This document shows positions 61,770-64,000 of a stretch of 64,000 nucleotides of DNA, piece by piece. Under the pieces are notes generated by a model. That model was not told where the DNA came from, ran no database searches, and worked only from the letters and a program-made list of their open reading frames with translations. Position 1 is the first letter of the stretch, and the number at the start of each line of letters is the position of its first letter. The stretch is from Mucilaginibacter tolerans (GTDB taxonomy: Bacteria; Bacteroidota; Bacteroidia; Sphingobacteriales; Sphingobacteriaceae), in the NCBI RefSeq assembly GCF_030519375.1, contig NZ_JAUMKB010000006.1, positions 124,001-188,000 on the forward strand, in the 5' to 3' direction. The translations under genes were made by a program, and so were the position numbers.

Positions 61770-63065
61770 ATGAAGAAATTAATACTAATAGCCTGTTTTT
61801 CACCTTTATTTTCGGTTGCCCAAAAACAAACAGCCCTAAATGAGGATAGCATAAAAAATGTTAATGTCATTAAATATTATACCAAAGTTATCGCCAAAAA
61901 ACCTAGTGACGATGCAGCTTACTTTAAACGGGGCGATGCGAAATATAATCTGAAAAAATATAAAGAAGCACTAACAGATCTTAACAAGGCAATAATTCTC
62001 AATCCCAAATACCTTGATGCCTATGTAGTTAGGGGATTGGCCAAAGTAGAACTTAAAGACGATAGGGGAGCTATCATTGACTACACTAAAGCTATTGGTA
62101 TAAATCCTAAAGGTTCTGTGGCCTATTACGATAGGGGAATAGCAAAAGCCCGGTTGCGGGAATATAAGGGAGCATTAGCTGATTTTAACCAGGCAATTGC
62201 CATCGAGGCAACCGATGGAGATTATTATAATGAGCGGGGACTGACCAAAAATCACCTCGAAGACTATAACGGGGCAATTGAGGATTTTACCCAGTCGATC
62301 ACACTTGATTCAACAAATGCGGCCCCCATTTATAATAGGGGAAACTCTAAATTTGAGCTTAAGGATTATAAGGGCTCCATTGAAGATTATAACAAGGCAA
62401 TAATACTAACACCTAACGATCCTGATGCTTTTTATGCCCGTGGTGATGCCAAAAGGCTTCTGGAGGATTACAATGGCTCGATTGAAGATTATAACAAGGC
62501 AATAGCTCTAAATCCCTCTTTTTTGAATGCTTATAATAACCGCGGGATAGCGAAGTACAACTTAAAAGATTACCTGGGCGAAATTGCTGATGATACTAAA
62601 GCCATATCTATTGATCCCAAATACCCAAGCGCTTATTACAACCGGGCGTTGGCCAATGAAAAACTTAGCAATTTCAATGATGTGATTGATGATTGCGGTA
62701 AATACATTTTATTAAAACCCAAAGACCCAGATGGCTATTTGAAAAGAGGTGATGCTAAGTTTAACCTGGATGATTTCAAAAACGCTATTGTCGATTATAA
62801 TATCGCGATCTCCATGAATCCCAAATACGAAGGTGCATATTATAGTCGTGGTTTGGCAAAACGAAGACTTACCCTATATAAAGAAGCTATTGAGGATTAT
62901 AACAAGGCATTGGAGATCGCCCCCCAATATAGTGATGCTTACAACAGCAGGGGATATGCCAAATACTTGCTTAATGATAATACCGGCGCCTGCGCAGATT
63001 TTAAAAAAGCGGCGGATATGGGGAATGAATACGCACCGGAGAATATTAAAAAGTTTTGTAAATAA
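61770..63065 (+). CDS. Secreted TPR-repeat protein
   Basis: The 431-residue protein has a short signal-like N-terminus (ILIACFSPLFSVAQKQ). Eleven tetratricopeptide repeats of 34 residues follow (from about 52 to 420), each with the GxAxxxLxDYxxAIxDYxxAIxLxP pattern split in shorter pieces, for example RGDAKRLLEDYNGSIEDYNK. The last unit ends in a short CADFKKA helix and tail. TPR arrays are protein-protein binding scaffolds; the partner is unknown. The repeats are close enough to suggest recent expansion. Confidence 0.87.
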   Translation: MKKLILIACFSPLFSVAQKQTALNEDSIKNVNVIKYYTKVIAKKPSDDAAYFKRGDAKYNLKKYKEALTDLNKAIILNPKYLDAYVVRGLAKVELKDDRGAIIDYTKAIGINPKGSVAYYDRGIAKARLREYKGALADFNQAIAIEATDGDYYNERGLTKNHLEDYNGAIEDFTQSITLDSTNAAPIYNRGNSKFELKDYKGSIEDYNKAIILTPNDPDAFYARGDAKRLLEDYNGSIEDYNKAIALNPSFLNAYNNRGIAKYNLKDYLGEIADDTKAISIDPKYPSAYYNRALANEKLSNFNDVIDDCGKYILLKPKDPDGYLKRGDAKFNLDDFKNAIVDYNIAISMNPKYEGAYYSRGLAKRRLTLYKEAIEDYNKALEIAPQYSDAYNSRGYAKYLLNDNTGACADFKKAADMGNEYAPENIKKFCK

Positions 63066-63123
63066 TCATCTTCATTTAAATCTGCTAAATTTCCTACCTT
63101 CGTTTTGCTAATATTTTTATCAA

Positions 63124-64000
63124 ATGAGTGTGGTTATCCTTGTCGTTTCTATCGTAGTACTTCTGATTGCTGTTGTTCTGTTCCTCCAAAAACCGAAAAG
63201 CGGGCATAGTGTATCAGACGAAGAACTACAACGTCTGCGCGAAGAAAATAACCGGTTGCAGATCACTTTAGCTAAGGCTGAAGAGCGGGCTACTGGGTTG
63301 ATTGCGGAACGGGATAAAGCTGATAAAATATTACAGGACGAGCGTGTGCGGTATGATCAGGCTGTTACTAATCTGAACTCGGAATTACTTGCCGAAAAGA
63401 ATCGTATGGCCAAAGCCGAAGAAGCCTTTAAAGCACAACGGGAACGCTTAACAGAACAAGAAAGGTCTATACAGGAAATACAGCAAAAATTTCAGCTTGA
63501 ATTCCAGAATATTGCAAATAAACTTCTTGACGAAAAATCTCAAAAATTTGTTGAAACCAATAAGACCCACCTGGACATATTATTAAACCCGCTGAAAGAA
63601 AACATTAAAGCTTTTGAAGAGAAAGTTGATAAGGTTTATAATATGGAGGCTGCTGAAAGGAATACACTGAGAGGAGTAATATCGCAGTTGATGGAATTGA
63701 ATAAGCTAATCAGCAACGAGGCACAAAACCTGACCAAAGCCTTAAAAGGTGACAGCAAAAAACAAGGTAACTGGGGCGAAGTGATACTTGAACGCGTATT
63801 GGAGCGTTCAGGCCTGGTCAGAGACCGCGAATACCGGATGCAGGCTAGCTTAATATCTGCAGACGGAAGCAGGCTGCAACCAGACGTTATTATTGATCTC
63901 CCCGATGAAAAACACTTAATTATCGACTCCAAAGTTTCCCTGGTTGCTTATGAACGGTTGGTTAATGCAGAAAGCGAAGATGACCGTAAGCTTTTTTCAA
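63124..64000 (+). CDS. rmuC: DNA recombination protein RmuC (5' part, cut by window end)
   Basis: The frame from ATG 63124 is open to the window edge (292 residues shown). An N-terminal hydrophobic anchor (about 2-22) is followed by a long coiled coil (about 30-160). The RmuC nuclease-like domain begins at about 195 with KKQGNWGEVILERVLERSGL, then LQPDVIIDLPDEKHLIIDSK, whose D and K residues match the family's PD-(D/E)XK-like core. RmuC limits genome rearrangements. The C-terminal part lies outside the window. Confidence 0.92.
   Translation, partial: MSVVILVVSIVVLLIAVVLFLQKPKSGHSVSDEELQRLREENNRLQITLAKAEERATGLIAERDKADKILQDERVRYDQAVTNLNSELLAEKNRMAKAEEAFKAQRERLTEQERSIQEIQQKFQLEFQNIANKLLDEKSQKFVETNKTHLDILLNPLKENIKAFEEKVDKVYNMEAAERNTLRGVISQLMELNKLISNEAQNLTKALKGDSKKQGNWGEVILERVLERSGLVRDREYRMQASLISADGSRLQPDVIIDLPDEKHLIIDSKVSLVAYERLVNAESEDDRKLFS

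Overview
This is a chromosomal window from a Bacteroidota bacterium, most likely family Sphingobacteriaceae (Mucilaginibacter or Pedobacter type). This rests on gene content: TonB-dependent receptors with carboxypeptidase-like N-terminal domains, a DUF4249 lipoprotein, DUF5916, DUF3078, DUF2911 and HYC_CC_PP family proteins, a gliding lipoprotein GldH, and promoters matching the Bacteroidota consensus (about TTG, 18-20 nt, TAnnTTTG). The assignment is by protein resemblance only. I see no tRNA, rRNA, CRISPR array, prophage, transposase or plasmid functions. Most of the window reads as core chromosome with small intergenic repeats.

Layout. 1-4 kb: end of an ECF sigma factor gene with its membrane anti-sigma partner, an OmpA-type lipoprotein, and two tandem Gly/Tyr-rich DUF6515-like secreted paralogs. 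4.2-5.9 kb: a phosphoethanolamine transferase of the EptA type. 5.9-13.1 kb (minus): an envelope operon of a secreted protein, a TonB-dependent receptor, a DUF4249 lipoprotein and a large macroglobulin-like/plug protein. 13.3-18.1 kb: a tiny His-rich secreted peptide gene, then the translation/transcription operon rimP-nusA-infB (minus), whose leader holds a terminator-like hairpin. 18.3-25.3 kb: mixed single genes (lipoprotein, GNAT acetyltransferase, FAD oxidoreductase, BstA/YfiT-like protein plus HAD phosphatase, a Met-rich outer-membrane protein with an HYC_CC_PP partner, DUF2911 protein) with palindromic repeats between them. 25.7-30.3 kb (minus): PIG-L deacetylase, two tiny membrane proteins and a sodium:solute symporter. 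30.4-35.1 kb: a TetR-TolC-EmrA-EmrB efflux operon with three related palindromes upstream.

35.4-43.5 kb: BrkB/YihY membrane protein, a PBP4-type D-Ala-D-Ala carboxypeptidase, an aspartyl protease with PDZ domain, a collagen-like lipoprotein and a large TonB-receptor-like outer-membrane protein. 43.6-46.1 kb: a stand-alone response regulator and a PAS histidine kinase. 46.1-51.4 kb (minus): a GNAT enzyme, a cupin, a membrane protein, an M1 aminopeptidase, a TonB-C-domain protein flanked by 53-bp direct repeats, and ffh. 51.6-58.6 kb: DUF5916 and DUF3078 outer-membrane proteins converge, followed by a carboxypeptidase-like-domain protein, two glucosaminidases, an O-methyltransferase and ruvX. 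58.8-64 kb (plus): holB, ricT (PSP1) and gldH in an operon, a TPR protein, and the start of rmuC cut by the window end.

The dominant themes are the cell envelope (outer-membrane transport, lipid A and peptidoglycan remodelling, efflux) and information processing (rimP-nusA-infB, ffh, holB, ruvX, rmuC). The best-supported non-coding signals are the terminator hairpin inside the predicted rimP leader, the palindrome sitting between the promoter elements of the TetR efflux operon, the CTCANAT heptad repeats ahead of both ruvX and holB, and the duplicated terminator around the TonB-like gene.
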